The notes beneath the pieces were generated by a model. The model saw only the letters and a program-made list of their open reading frames with translations. It did not search any database and was not told the origin of the DNA. Below are positions 42,555-54,444 of a DNA stretch of 64,000 bases, piece after piece. A program made the position numbers and the translations under genes. The number at the start of each line of letters is the position of its first letter. The first letter of the stretch is position 1. The stretch is from the NCBI RefSeq assembly GCF_013283785.1, contig NZ_JABCPZ010000028.1, positions 1 to 64,000 on the forward strand. The letters are read 5' to 3'. This stretch comes from Nonomuraea antri. GTDB lineage: Bacteria; Actinomycetota; Actinomycetes; Streptosporangiales; Streptosporangiaceae.

Positions 42555-45500
42555 CTACCTCCTGGACAGTCGCGGAATGGCGGCGGGGGCCGGCTCGGGG
42601 GCCGCGGTGAGCTGTTCGGCCCTGGCGGCCATCTGCGCCACGGTGGGCGCCTCGAACAGCGTGCGCATCGGCAGCTTCACCCCGAGCGTCGCCCGCACCT
42701 GGGCGATGAGCTGGACGGCGACCAGCGAGTTGCCGCCCAGATCGAAGAAGTCGTCGTCGGCGCCGATGTGCGGCACGCCGAGCACCTCGCTCCAGATCCT
42801 GGCGAGCGTGAGCGCGAGCTCGCCCTCCGGTGCCTGGTAGGGGGTGTCGGTGTCGCGCTCGGCGGGTTCGGTGACGGCCGTCTCGACCGGACGCCGCTCC
42901 CGCTCGGCCACCTCGGCCAGCGCGGTCGCGCTGATCACCACCTGGGGCCCGAGCTCGGCGGCGAGCGCCCGGTGGAAGGCCTCCACGCCCTCGGCCGGGC
43001 CGATGCCGGAGCCGGTGGGCGCCGGGGCCGGGCCGTTCAGCGCCAGCGTGCCCGGGTTCACGCGGCGCAGCGTGAACTCCTCGATCTCGGCCAGCACGGC
43101 GCCCGATTCGTCCATCAGGGTGAGGTCCACGGCCACGATCTCCGCGCCGGAGCTGCGGTGGCGCAGGTGGCTGAGGAAGCGCGCGGGCAGCGGCGCCCTG
43201 ACGACCAGGCGGCCGTAGCTCAGCGGCAGGTAGGAGCCGTCGGCCCGGGCGCGGCTGAACGAGGTGGCCACGTCGAGCGTGGCCGGGTGCAGCACCCACT
43301 CGCCGTCGCCGGGCGCGTCTGCGGCGGTCACCAGCGCCAGCTCCTCGCCTTCGCCGAGCCAGGTCTGCTCGGGCTCGCGCCAGAGCGGGCCGAAGGTGAC
43401 CGCGCTGGCCCTGGCCTCGCCGGCGGGCCCGGCCGGCCGCATGCGCGCGCGCAGCGTTCCTGGATCGGCCTTCGCGGCCGGTTCCCCGCGCACCCAGGCG
43501 GCGCTGCCCGCGGTACGCGTCCTGCCGTCGGCGGCCAGCTCGAAGCGGCCGTCGTCGCCGATCGTGACGACCACCTCGGCGTAGGAGCCGTCGCGCACCG
43601 CCAGCGGCTCGGTGAACACCACGTCGCTCAGCTCGACCGCGTACCCCTCGCCCGGCGCGGGGACGCAGGCGGCGAAGGCCGCCCTGGCGCACTCGATCTG
43701 GGCGGTGGCGGGCAGGACCGAGGTGTGGCCGATCCGGTGCTCGTCGAGCACCCAGTGGGTCTCTGGCGAGATCAGTCCCCTGGCCAGACGGCCGCTCCTG
43801 ACGCGCAGCAGCGGGTGGTCCAGCGGCTCGGCGTCCGCCTCGGTCCGCGCCACCGGGCCCGCGAGCGCCTCGGCGGCCATGCCGACCTCGCGCCAGGCGC
43901 CCCAGTTGATCGAGAACACCCGGGGCCCGCGGGCCGACCTGGCGTAGGCGTCGAGGAAGGCGTTCGCCGCGCAGTAGTCGACCTGGCCGAAACCGCCGGT
44001 CAGCGCGGTGACCGAGGAGCACAGTGCGACGAAGTCGAGCTCCCTGCCCGCCAGCGCCTGCCAGAGCGCGAGCGTGCCGGCCAGCTTGGGCGCGAGCACG
44101 GCCCGCGCCTGGTCCAGGTCCTTCACCTCGGCCATGCCGCCGCCAGGCAGACCGGCCGCGTGCACGACGCCGTCCAGCCCGCCGTACGCGGCGTCCGCCT
44201 CGGCCAGGACGGCACGCATCCGCTCGGGGTCGGTGACGTCCGCGGCCACCACCAGGACCTGGCCGCCGGCCGCCTCAATCCGGCGGATCGCGGCGACCGC
44301 GCGGGCGGTGCGCAGATCGGCCGGCCGGTCCCACTCGGCACGCGGCGGCAGCCCGCTCCTGCCCACCAGCACCAGCCGGGCGCGGAAGCGGGTGCCGAAC
44401 TCCTCGGCGAGCGTGATGCCGATGCCGCCCATGCCGCCGGTGATCAGGTAGCGCCCGCCTTCGCGCAGCCCGTCGGCCCGCCCCACCCGCGCCGCGACCG
44501 GCTCCACGCGGCGCTGCCAGCGGCGGCCCGCGCGCAGCGCGACCACCTCCTCCTGGGCGGGACGGCGCAGCTCGGCGAGCACGTCGGACTCGGCGGTGGC
44601 CGGCCCGAGATCGAGATGGCCCACGGTCAGACCGGCGATCTCCAGCGGCGCCACCCGGACGATGCCCGCCACGGTGGCGTGCTCCGGCCTGGTCAGGTCG
44701 CCGCCGAGCACGTCCTCGGTGCCCTCGGTGAGCACGTCGATCCGCACGCCCTCGGCGACCTGGGCCGCCGCCAGCGACTGGACCAGCAGCAGCAGGCTGA
44801 ACAGCCCGTGCTCCTGCGCCAGCTCCGCGGACTCGACCACCGACTCGACCACGGTGCCCGCGGGTTCGCCGGCCAGCGGCCAGGCGTGCACCACCCGCGA
44901 CAGCCCGCCGCCACCGGGTGCGGTCAGGGCGGCCACCAGGGCGTCGTAGTCGTCCCGCGCGCCGGGGCGCAGCGTGTAGCCGCCGCCGGCGGGCGCGAAC
45001 CTCTCGCCCGGGCGGACCTCGACCACCTCGGTCCCGGCCGCGCGCAGCGCCGCGCACAGGCGCTCGCCGCGCTCGCCGGTCACGAACGCCACGCACCTGC
45101 CCAGGTCCTCGGCGTCCGGTGGGGCGGGCACCTGGTGCCAGACCGGCACCTCGAACCAGTCGTCGATCGTCCGCACCGGGGCCACGGCCGCGGCCGTCGG
45201 CATGCCCGCGCCCGGCTCTACGAAGTGGCGGCGGCGCTCGTACGGGTATCCGGGCAGCGACACCCGCCGGCCCTCGCCGCCGAGCTCCACGGGCACGCCG
45301 GCCACCCACAGCCGGGCGGCGGAGGCGTACAGGGTGGCGACGTCGCCGGACTTCTCCGACTGCCCCGGCAGGCTGGACACCGGCGCGGGCGCGCCCGCCG
45401 CGACGGCCTCGCGCAGCTGCATCCTGGCCAGGCTCGACAGCTGCTTGCCCGGGCCGCACTCCAGCAGCGCCCACGTGCCCTCGGCCAGCAGGGTCGCCAC

Positions 45501-47810
45501 GCAGTCGCCGAACAGCACCGGCTCGCGCAGGTGCCTGGCCCAGTAGGCGGGGTCGACGGCCTGCTCGGCGGTGATCCAGGTGCCGGTCACGTTCGACAGG
45601 AACGCCGTCTGCGGCGCGCGCCGGGGCACGGCGGCGACCAGGGCGGTGAACTCGCCCAGGATCGGCTCCATCATCGCCGAGTGGAAGGCGTGCGAGGTGC
45701 GCAGCGGCGTGCTGCGTACCTTGTCGGCGCGCAGCCGCTCGGCGAACGCCTCGACCGCCTCGGCGGGGCCGGCGACCACGCAGGTCCCCGGGCCGTTGAC
45801 GGTGGCGATGGACAGGCTCTCCGGCAGCATGGCGGCGACGTCGGCCGCCTCACGCTGGACGGCCAGCATCGAGCCGGGCGGCATCGTCTCCATCAGCCGG
45901 CCCCGGGCGGCCACCAGCCGCAGCGCGTCGGGCAGCGAGAAGACGCCGGCCAGGGTGGCGGCGACGTACTCGCCGATGGAGTGGCCGATCATGGCAGAAG
46001 GGCGCACGCCCCACTCCTGCCAGAGCGTGGCCAGCGCGTACTCGACGGTGAACAGCGCGGGCTGGGTGAGCCCGGTCCTGCGCAGCGGCTCGTCGTCGTC
46101 GCCGAACATCAGCGGCCTGAGGTCCTGGCCCAGCTCGGGCAGCAGCAGTTCGGCGCAGCGGTCGACCGCCGCGGCGAAGACCGGCTCGGCGGCGTACAGT
46201 TCGGCGGCCATCCCTGCGTACTGCGCGCCCTGGCCGGAGAAGAGGAAGGCCACGGACGGCGCCGGGTCGGCGGCGGCGCCCACGTGACACAGCTTGCGGT
46301 CGTTGAGCGCGTGCCCGTCCTCGGCCAGGACGGCAAGGCGGTGCTGGTAGGTCCTGCGGCCCGAGCGCAGCGTGAAGGCCACGTCGGCGAGCGCCGGCGC
46401 GGACTCGCGCGTCAGGTGCTCGGCCAGCGCCGCCCGCATCGTCTCCAGCGCCTCGGGGCTGCGCGCGGACAGCTGCAGCAGCTCGGGACGCGGCCGGCGC
46501 GGCGCGGAGTCCGCGGGCGGCGCCTCCTGCAGCACCACGTGCGCGTTCGTGCCGCCGATGCCGAACGAGCTGACCGCGGCCCGCTTGCGCCCCTCCCACT
46601 TGGTCAGGCTGGAGACGACGTAGAACGGGCTGGAGTCGAAGTCGATGGCCGGGTTGGGGCGCTCGTAGTTGATGCTGGGCGGGATCAGCCCATGCTCCAT
46701 CGACAGCACGGTCTTGATCATGCCGACCACGCCCGACGCCTGGCTGAGGTGACCCAGGTTCGACTTCACCGAGCCGACGCCGCACCAGCCGGTCTCGTCC
46801 TGGTCGCGGCCGTAGACGGCGGTCAGCGCGGACAGCTCGATGGGGTCGCCGAGCGAGGTCCCGGTGCCGTGCGCCTCGACGTAGCCGATCGTGCGCGGGT
46901 CGACGTCGGCCATGCCGAGCGCCTGGGCGATCACCTCGGCCTGGCCCTGCACGCTCGGCGCGGAGAAGCCGATCTTGCTGGTGCCGTCGTTGTTGATCGC
47001 GTTGCCCAGGATGACGGCCCTGATGTGGTCGCCGTCGGCGATGGCGTCGTCGAGCCGCTTCAGCGTCACGACGCCCACGCCGCTGCCCCACATGGTGCCG
47101 TCGGCGTCGGCGTCGAAGGGCCGGACGTGGCCGGTGGGCGAGGTGTAGCCGTCCATGCCCACGTAGCCCTGGTGGTGCGGCAGCTCCACGCAGACGCCGC
47201 CGGCCAGCGCCATGTCGCACTCGCCGCCGCGCAGCGCCTCGCACGCCAGGTGGACGGCGACCAGCGAGGTCGAGCAGGCCGTGGCGATCGAGAGGCTGGG
47301 CCCGCGCAGGTTCAGCCGGTAGGAGACGGTGGTGGCGATGTAGTCCGGGTTGTTGCCCACGGACAGGCCGAGATCGCCGGCGCCGCTGGCCACCTTGGGG
47401 TTGGTGCGCAGGTTCAGCCACTGGTACTGGCTGGGGCCCGCGCCGCCGTACACGCCGATCTCGCCGTCGTAGCGTTCCGGGTCGTAGCCGGCGTCGGTGA
47501 GCGCGGCGTGCGCCTGTTCGAGGAAGAGCCGCTGCTGCGGGTCGGCCAGCTCGGCCTCGCGGGCGGTCATGCCGAAGAAGGCGGCGTCGAAGTCCTCCAT
47601 GCCGGGCAGCACGTGCCTGGCGGGCACGAAGGAGGGGTGGTCGAGCTCCACCTCGCTCGCGCCCTGGGCGAGCTGCTCCTCGCGGGTGAAGACGGTCACC
47701 GACTCGACCCCGTCGACCAGGTTGCGCCAGAACTGCGACAGGTCGCCGGCGCCCGGCACCCTGGCGCTCATGCCGATGATCGCGATGGGCTCCACGGCGA
47801 ACTCAGTCAC
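42555..47810 (-). CDS. Type I PKS module: KS-AT-KR-DH-ACP
   Basis: A 1751-residue complete extension module. Ketosynthase 1-430: Cys in TACSTSL (about 177), His in [12 protein letters not shown] and [10 protein letters not shown]. Acyltransferase about 510-830: GHSIGE (about 609), and HAFHS, the malonyl-CoA-selecting motif. Ketoreductase about 960-1320: [15 protein letters not shown], then [21 protein letters not shown] with catalytic Ser, Tyr and Asn; no LDD motif. Dehydratase-like domain about 1340-1600: [10 protein letters not shown] (unusual spacing of HxxxGxxxxP) and [12 protein letters not shown] Ser in [13 protein letters not shown] near 1693. It would add and probably reduce one malonate unit. 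Start overlaps the NRPS stop; the MbtH gene follows 4 bp after its stop. Confidence 0.93.
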   Translation of the reverse strand: MTEFAVEPIAIIGMSARVPGAGDLSQFWRNLVDGVESVTVFTREEQLAQGASEVELDHPSFVPARHVLPGMEDFDAAFFGMTAREAELADPQQRLFLEQAHAALTDAGYDPERYDGEIGVYGGAGPSQYQWLNLRTNPKVASGAGDLGLSVGNNPDYIATTVSYRLNLRGPSLSIATACSTSLVAVHLACEALRGGECDMALAGGVCVELPHHQGYVGMDGYTSPTGHVRPFDADADGTMWGSGVGVVTLKRLDDAIADGDHIRAVILGNAINNDGTSKIGFSAPSVQGQAEVIAQALGMADVDPRTIGYVEAHGTGTSLGDPIELSALTAVYGRDQDETGWCGVGSVKSNLGHLSQASGVVGMIKTVLSMEHGLIPPSINYERPNPAIDFDSSPFYVVSSLTKWEGRKRAAVSSFGIGGTNAHVVLQEAPPADSAPRRPRPELLQLSARSPEALETMRAALAEHLTRESAPALADVAFTLRSGRRTYQHRLAVLAEDGHALNDRKLCHVGAAADPAPSVAFLFSGQGAQYAGMAAELYAAEPVFAAAVDRCAELLLPELGQDLRPLMFGDDDEPLRRTGLTQPALFTVEYALATLWQEWGVRPSAMIGHSIGEYVAATLAGVFSLPDALRLVAARGRLMETMPPGSMLAVQREAADVAAMLPESLSIATVNGPGTCVVAGPAEAVEAFAERLRADKVRSTPLRTSHAFHSAMMEPILGEFTALVAAVPRRAPQTAFLSNVTGTWITAEQAVDPAYWARHLREPVLFGDCVATLLAEGTWALLECGPGKQLSSLARMQLREAVAAGAPAPVSSLPGQSEKSGDVATLYASAARLWVAGVPVELGGEGRRVSLPGYPYERRRHFVEPGAGMPTAAAVAPVRTIDDWFEVPVWHQVPAPPDAEDLGRCVAFVTGERGERLCAALRAAGTEVVEVRPGERFAPAGGGYTLRPGARDDYDALVAALTAPGGGGLSRVVHAWPLAGEPAGTVVESVVESAELAQEHGLFSLLLLVQSLAAAQVAEGVRIDVLTEGTEDVLGGDLTRPEHATVAGIVRVAPLEIAGLTVGHLDLGPATAESDVLAELRRPAQEEVVALRAGRRWQRRVEPVAARVGRADGLREGGRYLITGGMGGIGITLAEEFGTRFRARLVLVGRSGLPPRAEWDRPADLRTARAVAAIRRIEAAGGQVLVVAADVTDPERMRAVLAEADAAYGGLDGVVHAAGLPGGGMAEVKDLDQARAVLAPKLAGTLALWQALAGRELDFVALCSSVTALTGGFGQVDYCAANAFLDAYARSARGPRVFSINWGAWREVGMAAEALAGPVARTEADAEPLDHPLLRVRSGRLARGLISPETHWVLDEHRIGHTSVLPATAQIECARAAFAACVPAPGEGYAVELSDVVFTEPLAVRDGSYAEVVVTIGDDGRFELAADGRTRTAGSAAWVRGEPAAKADPGTLRARMRPAGPAGEARASAVTFGPLWREPEQTWLGEGEELALVTAADAPGDGEWVLHPATLDVATSFSRARADGSYLPLSYGRLVVRAPLPARFLSHLRHRSSGAEIVAVDLTLMDESGAVLAEIEEFTLRRVNPGTLALNGPAPAPTGSGIGPAEGVEAFHRALAAELGPQVVISATALAEVAERERRPVETAVTEPAERDTDTPYQAPEGELALTLARIWSEVLGVPHIGADDDFFDLGGNSLVAVQLIAQVRATLGVKLPMRTLFEAPTVAQMAARAEQLTAAPEPAPAAIPRLSRR

Positions 47811-50800
47811 TGTCGCCCTCTCTTCCTGCGTTGGTCTGTTCGCTGACGTCGGGCCTCGGCCCGCTGGTCGGCCCGGTTGAGAGTCGGACGTCCCGTGTCG
47901 CCGTCGAGGTGGCCGGCGAGCGCGCGCACGGTGGTGTGCTGGAACAGCTCCACCACCGGCAGCCGCCGCCCGGTCAGCTCGGCCAGCCTGTCCTGCACGA
48001 TGACGAGGGTCAGCGAGGTGCCGCCCACGTCGAAGAAGTTGTCGGTGGCGCCCACGGCGTCCCGGCCGAGCACCTCGCGCCAGACGCCCGCGACCAGGTG
48101 CTCGGTGGCGGTGGCGGGGCTCGCGCCGCCGGTGGTGGCGGCGACGGGCCTGATGGGCGCGGGGGCCTGGCTCACCCCCGCCGCCAGGGCGGGCAGCGCG
48201 GCCATCGGGTGTTCGGCGACCGGCCGCTCAGGTGCCTTGGCCGCCTCCCCGATCAGCGTCGTGTAGGCGGCGAGCAGCGCCTCGATGCGCTCGGCGGCGA
48301 ACAGGTCCGGGTTGTAGACGCAGTCGATGGCGTAGCCGCCGTCGCGCTCGGCCACGTAGAGGGTGAGGTCGAACGGCGAGCCCGCCAGCCCTGGCTCGAC
48401 CCGTTCCGCGGTGACGCCGGGCAGGTCCAGGTGCGGCTCGGGGAAGTTGTAGACGTTGAACAGCACCTGCACCAGCGGCGCCCGGCTCGGGTCGCGCGGC
48501 AGGGCGAGCGCCTCCACCATGCGTTCGAGCGTCGCGCCCGGGTGGGCCAGCACGGCCAGGAACTCCTCCGCGCACTCACGCACCCTGGCGGCGAAGCTCT
48601 GCCCGCGCTCCATGCGCAGGCGCAGCGGCACCACCTCGACGAAGAAGCCGACCAGGTCGTGGAAGGCGTCGTGCCGCCGGTCGGCGGCCGGGGTGCCGAT
48701 CACCAGGTCGTCCCGGCCGGTCACCCGGCGCAGGACCTCCCCGAACGCGGCCAGCAGCACGGTCGGCGCGGTCGTGCCGAGCGTGGCGGCCAGCGCGCGG
48801 ACCGCGGCCGAGACCTCGGCGGGCAGCGCGGTGCCGGTCATGGCCCCGGTGTAGGTCTGCACCGGGGGTCGCGGCCGGTCGGCGGGCAGGTCGAGCGTCG
48901 CGGGCACGCCGGTCAGGTGCTCCTGCCACCAGGCGAGATCGGCGCTCCCCCGCCTGGCGTCCCGGCCGGCCCGCCACACGACGTAGTCGGCGAAGCCGGC
49001 GTCCGGGTGGCCGAGCGCGGGGTCGCGGTAGGCGCGGGCCAGGTCGTCCAGGAAGGGCCGCTGGGACCAGCCGTCGAACACGGCGTGGTGGAAGGTCAGG
49101 GCCAGCACGTGGTCCGTGTCCGCCAGCCGGATCAGCCTGGCCTGCCACAGCGGGCCGCGCGCAAGGTCGAACCGGTGTGCCGCCTCGGCCGCCAGCACCT
49201 GACGCAGCCGCTCCTCGCGCCCGCCGTCTTGACTCAGGCCGTCGCGGCTCAGGTCGTCGCGGCTCAGGTCGGTTTGGCTCAGGTCGTCGATCGGCAGCGG
49301 CACCGGGCCCGGCGGGTCCACCTCCACGTACGGCACGCCGCGCGCGTCGGGCACCCGCCAGCGCAGCACGTCGTGCCTGGCCGCGACCGCGGCGAGCGCC
49401 GCGCGCAGCGCCTCGACGTCGAGCGGGCCGCGCAGCCGCTCGGCCAGCGCGATGTTGTAGGCCGCGCTGTCCGGGGCGAGCCTGTCGACGAACCACAGCC
49501 GGTGCTGGGCCGCCGAGAGCGCGGGCGGGCTGCCGTGCGGCAGCGGCTCGGCCCCCGGCGCCGACCGCTCGATCGCGGCGACGATCCCGGCCACGGTACG
49601 CCCGGCGAACACGTCCTCGGCGGCCAGCGGCCGGTCGAGCTCCGACCTGATCGCCGACACCAGGCGCATCGCGCTGATCGAGTGGCCGCCCGAGGCGAAG
49701 AAGTCGTCGTCCATGCCGACCTTGTCCACCGGCACGCCGAGCACCCCGGCCCACACCGCCGCCACCTGGCGTTCGAGCGTGCTCTCCGGGGCCGGTCCCG
49801 CGCTCGCCGGCCGGTCGGGCAGTAGCGCTCGCAGCGCCCGGCCGTCGACCTTGCCCGAGGGCAGCAGCGGCAGGCTCGGGAGCATGACCACCTGGTCCGG
49901 GATCATCGCCGCGGGCAACCGCTGGGCGCAGTGGGCGAGCAGGTCGTCCGCCGCGACGTCGCCCGGGGCGAGCGGATCGTCCGCCGCGCCCGGGGCGCAG
50001 AAGGCCACCAGGCGGGTGCCGTCGCGGCCCTCGACGGCCTCGACCACGGCGTGCCCGACCTGGTGATGGGCCCGCAGCACGGTCTCCACCTCGCCGATCT
50101 CGACGCGCTGGCCTCTGATCTTGACCTGGCGGTCGGTCCTGCCCAGGAACGTCAGCTCGCCGTCCTCGTCCCGGACGACCAGGTCGCCGGTCCGGTACAG
50201 CCGGCCGCCCGGCTCTCCCCACGGGTCGGGCAGGAACCGCTCGGCGGTCAGCCCGGGCGCGCCCAGGTATCCCCTCGCCAGGCCGAACCCGCCGATCAGC
50301 AGCTCGCCGGGGACGCCGGCGGCGACGGGCCGCAGCTCGTCGTCCACCACGTACGCCCGGTGACCCGCCAGCGCGCGGCCGATCGGCAGCGGCCGCTCCC
50401 AGCGTCCCGACGCCTCGAACGCGGTCACGCAGACCGTCGCCTCGGTCGGCCCGTAGCAGTTGAGGAACCTGCGCCCGGCCGCCGACCAGCGCTCGACCTG
50501 CTCGGGTCCCGGCGCCTCAGCGCCGGTGATCACGGTGCGCCAGGCGGGCAGAGCGGCCGGGTCGAGCAGCGGCAGCAGCGCGACGGGCAGGCAGCCCCAG
50601 GTGACCTCGTGCTCGGCGGCGAACCGTTGCAGCCTGGCCGGGTCGGCCCGGTCCGCCTCGCCGGCCAGTTGCACGCAACCACCGGCCGCCAGCGGCACGA
50701 ACAGGTCCAGGACGGAGACGTCGAACCCGAGCGCGGCGAAGCCGAACGACCTGGTGTCCTCGTCCGCGCCGGTGAACGCGCCGAAGGCGAGCGCGTAGGA

Positions 50801-51295
50801 CAGCAGGCTGTGATGGCTGACCATCACGCCCTTGGGCCGGCCGGTGGATCCCGAGGTGTACAGGACGTAGGCCAGGTTCTCCGGCTGTGCCGGGCATTCC
50901 GTCTCTCCGGCCTGGTGCCCAATCTGGTCGACGAGGACCGGGTCGGTGAACAGGGCGGCCGTGTCCTCGTCCGCCACCACGACGTCGATGCCGGCGTCTC
51001 GGATGATCTCGGCCCGGCGCGCGGCCGGCCCGTCCGGGTCGAGCGGCACGTACGCGCCGCCGGACAGCAGCACCCCGAGCACCCCGGTGACTAGGGACGG
51101 CGTGCGGCGCAGGCACACCCCCACCCGGTGCTCCGGCCGGACGCCGCGTGCCCGCAGCTCGGCGGCCAGCGCGCGGGCGCCACCGGCCAGGGCCGCGTAG
51201 CTCAGGGTCCGTCCCCACTGCCGCACGGCCGGCGCGGCGGGACGGCGTCCTGCCTGCTCCAGGATCAGGCCGGGCAGGGTACGCGCCAGGTTCAT
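47807..51295 (-). CDS. NRPS: A-PCP-C-PCP
   Basis: A 1162-residue assembly-line protein. Adenylation 1-490: [17 protein letters not shown] (about 144), [50 protein letters not shown] (Lys near 480). First PCP Ser in [10 protein letters not shown] near 538. Condensation 590-1010 with intact HHAVFDGW near 735 and a 5-residue tandem repeat in its N-half. Second PCP Ser in [12 protein letters not shown] near 1092. Pocket by eye D-V-L-G-I-G-C-V-C suggests a hydrophobic residue; not matched. It can start a chain and condense it onto a trans-loaded second carrier, which the PKS downstream could then extend. A basic Arg/Gln-rich tail ends the protein. ATG overlaps the upstream stop. Confidence 0.92.
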   Translation of the reverse strand: MNLARTLPGLILEQAGRRPAAPAVRQWGRTLSYAALAGGARALAAELRARGVRPEHRVGVCLRRTPSLVTGVLGVLLSGGAYVPLDPDGPAARRAEIIRDAGIDVVVADEDTAALFTDPVLVDQIGHQAGETECPAQPENLAYVLYTSGSTGRPKGVMVSHHSLLSYALAFGAFTGADEDTRSFGFAALGFDVSVLDLFVPLAAGGCVQLAGEADRADPARLQRFAAEHEVTWGCLPVALLPLLDPAALPAWRTVITGAEAPGPEQVERWSAAGRRFLNCYGPTEATVCVTAFEASGRWERPLPIGRALAGHRAYVVDDELRPVAAGVPGELLIGGFGLARGYLGAPGLTAERFLPDPWGEPGGRLYRTGDLVVRDEDGELTFLGRTDRQVKIRGQRVEIGEVETVLRAHHQVGHAVVEAVEGRDGTRLVAFCAPGAADDPLAPGDVAADDLLAHCAQRLPAAMIPDQVVMLPSLPLLPSGKVDGRALRALLPDRPASAGPAPESTLERQVAAVWAGVLGVPVDKVGMDDDFFASGGHSISAMRLVSAIRSELDRPLAAEDVFAGRTVAGIVAAIERSAPGAEPLPHGSPPALSAAQHRLWFVDRLAPDSAAYNIALAERLRGPLDVEALRAALAAVAARHDVLRWRVPDARGVPYVEVDPPGPVPLPIDDLSQTDLSRDDLSRDGLSQDGGREERLRQVLAAEAAHRFDLARGPLWQARLIRLADTDHVLALTFHHAVFDGWSQRPFLDDLARAYRDPALGHPDAGFADYVVWRAGRDARRGSADLAWWQEHLTGVPATLDLPADRPRPPVQTYTGAMTGTALPAEVSAAVRALAATLGTTAPTVLLAAFGEVLRRVTGRDDLVIGTPAADRRHDAFHDLVGFFVEVVPLRLRMERGQSFAARVRECAEEFLAVLAHPGATLERMVEALALPRDPSRAPLVQVLFNVYNFPEPHLDLPGVTAERVEPGLAGSPFDLTLYVAERDGGYAIDCVYNPDLFAAERIEALLAAYTTLIGEAAKAPERPVAEHPMAALPALAAGVSQAPAPIRPVAATTGGASPATATEHLVAGVWREVLGRDAVGATDNFFDVGGTSLTLVIVQDRLAELTGRRLPVVELFQHTTVRALAGHLDGDTGRPTLNRADQRAEARRQRTDQRRKRGRQ
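49231..49290 (-). repeat. 15-bp in-frame tandem repeat (x4) within the condensation domain
   Basis: Four units related to ggctcaggtcgtcgc encode repeats of the type [15 protein letters not shown] in the NRPS condensation domain, in a loop before the HHAVFDG motif. Unit number could vary between strains by slippage. Confidence 0.85.
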
Positions 51296-54200
51296 GAGGT
51301 CCCCCAGGCCGGTATCGGGTCGGTCGCGTGCAGGCGCAGCTCGGTGAAGTAGCGGTGGCCAGCCGCGTCGGCCAGCCACGCCTGATCGGGTCCCGGCAGC
51401 AGTTCGGTCACCACGAGGCGCGCGGACTCGTCGCCGGCCCGGCGCAACATCGCGCACAGCAGCGCGGCGTACAGCGGGCTGCTCAGGTCCACGTACGTCG
51501 GTTTGATCTCGGTGCTCAGCTTGACGAACACCCGCTCCGGCAGCCCCGTCGCCCGCCGCCAGGCGCGGACCGCGAGATAGCCCGCGCGCTCGCCCCTGAC
51601 TGCGGCCAGGCCGGTCGCGCCGACGGTGGTCCGCCAGGTCCGCCTGGCCACCACCATGCGGTCGATGGTCAGGCGGGGCGTGTGCCCGTGGGTGGCCGCG
51701 CCGGTCAGCTTGAAGCCGTCGACCGCGTGCATCGACACCAGCGAGGCGAACATCTCCAGCAGCGGCCAGCGGCGCCCGTCGGCGGCCCTGGCCACCAGCT
51801 CGCCCTCCTCCTCCGTGACCAGCACGGACGTCACGGGCAGCAGCCGGTCCGGGTCGGCGCCGGGCGCGGCGGTCCAGCCGAGCTGCCGGTCCGTGGGGCC
51901 GTCCAGGCTGTGCGAGACCCGGCCGGTGTAACGCGGCCAGTCCAGCGGGTAGAGCGGCCTGACCCGGTGCGGCCCGAGGTCGGCGGCCATGGCCGCGCGC
52001 AGCGACTCGGGATCGGGGTGCGCGCCGGTGAACACCGCGCAGTCGAAGGTGGGCCAGGCGGCGTGCATCTCGCCGAGCACGACCAGGTAGTCGCCGCGTT
52101 CGACGGCCTCCGCGCTTTCCGCGCAGATCTGCAGGTCCGGGCTGTGCAGCCGGCCGGAGGACCAGCCTGGCGCGGTGGCGGGGAACGCCTCGGCGACCGC
52201 GTCCGCCAGTTCCACGGCGGTGAATCGCAGCTCGGCGGGGCCGTCGGCGGGCTGCTCGCCGTCCAGGCCGAACAGGGTGGCCCAGCGCTCGGCGAACTCG
52301 CGCGCGACCGCGTCCACCGGGCGCGGGCCGGTGCCGAACAGCAGGCCCTGGGCCAGGAACCACAGGTCGGACAGGCGTACCTGGTTCCCGTCCGCGACCT
52401 GGTCGCCTTCCGCGCCCTGGTTCCCTGCGATGCCCCGGTTCCCGTCCCCGTGCTGGTCCCCCTCGGCGCGCAGTTCCTCGTACAGCTCGCGCAGTGCGTC
52501 CTCGTAGGCGCGGGCCAGCGCGGCGGTGAGCCAGCGGGCCGCGCGCAGCAGCAGCGCCAGCGGCTCCGCCATGTCGTCGAGCAGCGCGGCGCCGAATCGC
52601 ACGTCCACCTCGCGGACGGTGTCCTCGTAGACCAGGCCGCGCCCGGCGTAGGTCTGCCCAGGCCGGCGCTTGGCGGGGATCCCGGTGATCGACTCGAACT
52701 CGTCGTCGAGCGCGTCGAGCGCGGTCTTGAGCGCGTCCGGGTCGCCGGCGGCCGCGGCGACCGCGTCCCTGGCCGCGCAGAGCCGGTCGAGTCCGGCGAA
52801 CGCCGCGTCCAGGTCGGCCGACGGGTGCTCGGCCGCGACGCGACGCAGCAGGAGCCGCAGCTGCTCCTCGGTGTCCGGCTCCTGGGCCGGCCCGTCGCCC
52901 CAGGACAGCAGCTCGCGCTCGGCCAGCCGGTCGAGCAGCAGGAGCGCGTCCGCCTCGGTGCGCACGCCCGCCTGGCCCGCCACGTCGGCGGCGACGGCCA
53001 CGGCCGAGCGCCGCCCGTCGCACAGCGCCAGCACGGCGGCCTCGGCGGCCGACAGCACCACCGGCGGCTGCGCGGGACGCAGCAGCCTGCGCCCGTCCAA
53101 GGTCAGATGGGGTCGGAGCGCGACGGGCAGCAGCCGCTTGAACGCGGGATCCTCGGCGAGCCTGGCGGCGTAGGCGCGGACCGCCCAGTCCTCGAACCGG
53201 ACCCGCCGCTCGCGCACCAGGCCGGGCCCGGGCGTGACGGCGGCGGCCGGGGCGTCCGGTTCGATCCTGGTCCAGGTGACGGGGCCGAAGAAGCCGATCG
53301 TCTCGTTCTTGGCGCAGTAGCGCTGCCAGTACTTGACCATCATCAGCTCGCGGGCGCGCCTGTCGCTGTTGCGTGACTGGCCGGGGCCGCCGCGGACGAG
53401 CGAGTCCAGCGTGAGCAGCGCGTTGCGGTTCTGCCAGGTGACGGCCTCGCGCAGCAGCGGGTCCGCGGCCAGCGCGCTGGCGTGCGCCGCGCCGTCGGCC
53501 AGCGCCTGGTCGAAGACCTTGTCGAAGTGCTCGGCGTCGGTGTGTCCGGCGTCCAGGTGCCCAGCGTCTGGGTGCCCGGTCAGCAGTTCGTCGGCGGCGG
53601 CGGCGCACTCGGGGGCGGAGAAGAGGTCGAGACCTTCGGCGGGGAAGCCGGTGCTGCGCAGGATGGCGTCGCGCCACACCGACCAGCCGGTGTCGCCGAG
53701 CGGGATCAGGTGCCCGGTGGCGGCCGCCAGGAGGTCGGCGCGCACCGCGTCGAGGATGCGGTCCTTGCTGTCGTGCAGGAAGAAGTGCCCGCCCGGCTCG
53801 ACGTGCAGGTCGAAGGCGGCCGACGTGTGCGCCGCCCAGTGCCGCATCGCCTCGGCGGGCACCGCGGCGTCCGTTTCGCCGGCGAACGCCGTGATGGGCA
53901 CGGGGAGCGGTTCGCCCGGGTGGTAGCGGTAGGCGTCCAGCCAGCCGAAGTCGGCCCGCAGCGCGGGCAGGACCAGCGCCAGCAGCTCCGGCTCCGCCAG
54001 CAGCTCTTCCGGCATGCCGCCGAGCTCCGACAGCCGCGCGAGCAGCGTGTCGTCGGACACGGCCGACAGGCCGGCCAGCGGGTCGGCCTGTCCTGGCGGA
54101 CGGCAGCCGCCGAGGTAGAGCCCGACCGGCAGCGGCGCGCCGCGCCTGCGCAGCTCGCGCACCAGCTCGAAGCCGACCCGCCCGCCCATGGAATGGCCGT

Positions 54201-54444
54201 AGATCGCGTAGGGCCGGTCGGCGAGCGCGGCGACGGCGTCGGCCAGTTCGCCGAGCTCGAAGGCGGCGCTCTCCATGATCCGGCTCTCCCTGCCGGGCAG
54301 CACCGCGGCGAGCACTTCGACGTCCGGGCCGGCCGCGGCCGACCAGCCGCGGAAGGCGGCCGCGCCCGCCCCCGCGTACGGCAGGCACAACAACCGCACC
54401 CGGGCGCCTGGACGCCGATGGGGCGTGCTGAACCAGTTGGTCAT
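51292..54444 (-). CDS. Thioesterase - LanB (lantibiotic dehydratase glutamylation-type) fusion protein
   Basis: A 1050-residue fusion. Residues 1-240 are a type II thioesterase: LLCLPYAGAGAAAFRGW, nucleophile GHSMGGRVGFEL (Ser about 84) and GGHFFLHD (His about 218). Residues about 245-1050 resemble the tRNA-dependent glutamylation half of class I lanthipeptide dehydratases: YCAKNETIGFFGPVTW (about 375), GWSSGRLHSPDLQI, RVFVKLSTEIKPTYVDLSSPLYAALL, and a final YFTELRLHAT. The C-terminal elimination domain is absent, as in split LanBs and the peptide-aminoacyl-tRNA ligases (PEARLs). No precursor peptide, LanC or elimination protein is encoded nearby. It may use aminoacyl-tRNA on a carrier-bound substrate; that is inference. 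Start and stop overlap its neighbours. Confidence 0.85.
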   Translation of the reverse strand: MTNWFSTPHRRPGARVRLLCLPYAGAGAAAFRGWSAAAGPDVEVLAAVLPGRESRIMESAAFELGELADAVAALADRPYAIYGHSMGGRVGFELVRELRRRGAPLPVGLYLGGCRPPGQADPLAGLSAVSDDTLLARLSELGGMPEELLAEPELLALVLPALRADFGWLDAYRYHPGEPLPVPITAFAGETDAAVPAEAMRHWAAHTSAAFDLHVEPGGHFFLHDSKDRILDAVRADLLAAATGHLIPLGDTGWSVWRDAILRSTGFPAEGLDLFSAPECAAAADELLTGHPDAGHLDAGHTDAEHFDKVFDQALADGAAHASALAADPLLREAVTWQNRNALLTLDSLVRGGPGQSRNSDRRARELMMVKYWQRYCAKNETIGFFGPVTWTRIEPDAPAAAVTPGPGLVRERRVRFEDWAVRAYAARLAEDPAFKRLLPVALRPHLTLDGRRLLRPAQPPVVLSAAEAAVLALCDGRRSAVAVAADVAGQAGVRTEADALLLLDRLAERELLSWGDGPAQEPDTEEQLRLLLRRVAAEHPSADLDAAFAGLDRLCAARDAVAAAAGDPDALKTALDALDDEFESITGIPAKRRPGQTYAGRGLVYEDTVREVDVRFGAALLDDMAEPLALLLRAARWLTAALARAYEDALRELYEELRAEGDQHGDGNRGIAGNQGAEGDQVADGNQVRLSDLWFLAQGLLFGTGPRPVDAVAREFAERWATLFGLDGEQPADGPAELRFTAVELADAVAEAFPATAPGWSSGRLHSPDLQICAESAEAVERGDYLVVLGEMHAAWPTFDCAVFTGAHPDPESLRAAMAADLGPHRVRPLYPLDWPRYTGRVSHSLDGPTDRQLGWTAAPGADPDRLLPVTSVLVTEEEGELVARAADGRRWPLLEMFASLVSMHAVDGFKLTGAATHGHTPRLTIDRMVVARRTWRTTVGATGLAAVRGERAGYLAVRAWRRATGLPERVFVKLSTEIKPTYVDLSSPLYAALLCAMLRRAGDESARLVVTELLPGPDQAWLADAAGHRYFTELRLHATDPIPAWGTS
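52379..52468 (-). repeat. 18-bp in-frame tandem repeat in the LanB-like domain
   Basis: About five degenerate units encode AEGDQx/ADGNQx-type hexapeptides near residues 658-688 of the thioesterase-LanB protein, a hydrophilic loop inserted between conserved segments. Confidence 0.75.
53521..53577 (-). repeat. 15-bp in-frame tandem repeat in the thioesterase-LanB linker region
   Basis: Three GHxDA pentapeptide units (GHPDA, GHLDA, GHTDA) and a degenerate EHFD unit, near residues 290-308, soon after the thioesterase-LanB junction. Confidence 0.8.

Noticed and set aside
42186..47846. A 1886-residue open frame on the plus strand opposite the PKS gene, and a 1259-residue one at 38400-42179 opposite the NRPS-MFS gene
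   Set aside because: Both are antisense shadows produced by very high GC codon bias; their products are Arg/Gly/His/Gln-rich with no domain motifs, while the minus-strand genes have complete catalytic motifs.
51292..54444. Calling the region a lanthipeptide cluster because of the LanB-like domain
   Set aside because: No precursor peptide, LanC cyclase, elimination domain or protease is visible, and the domain is fused to a thioesterase within an NRPS-PKS operon.
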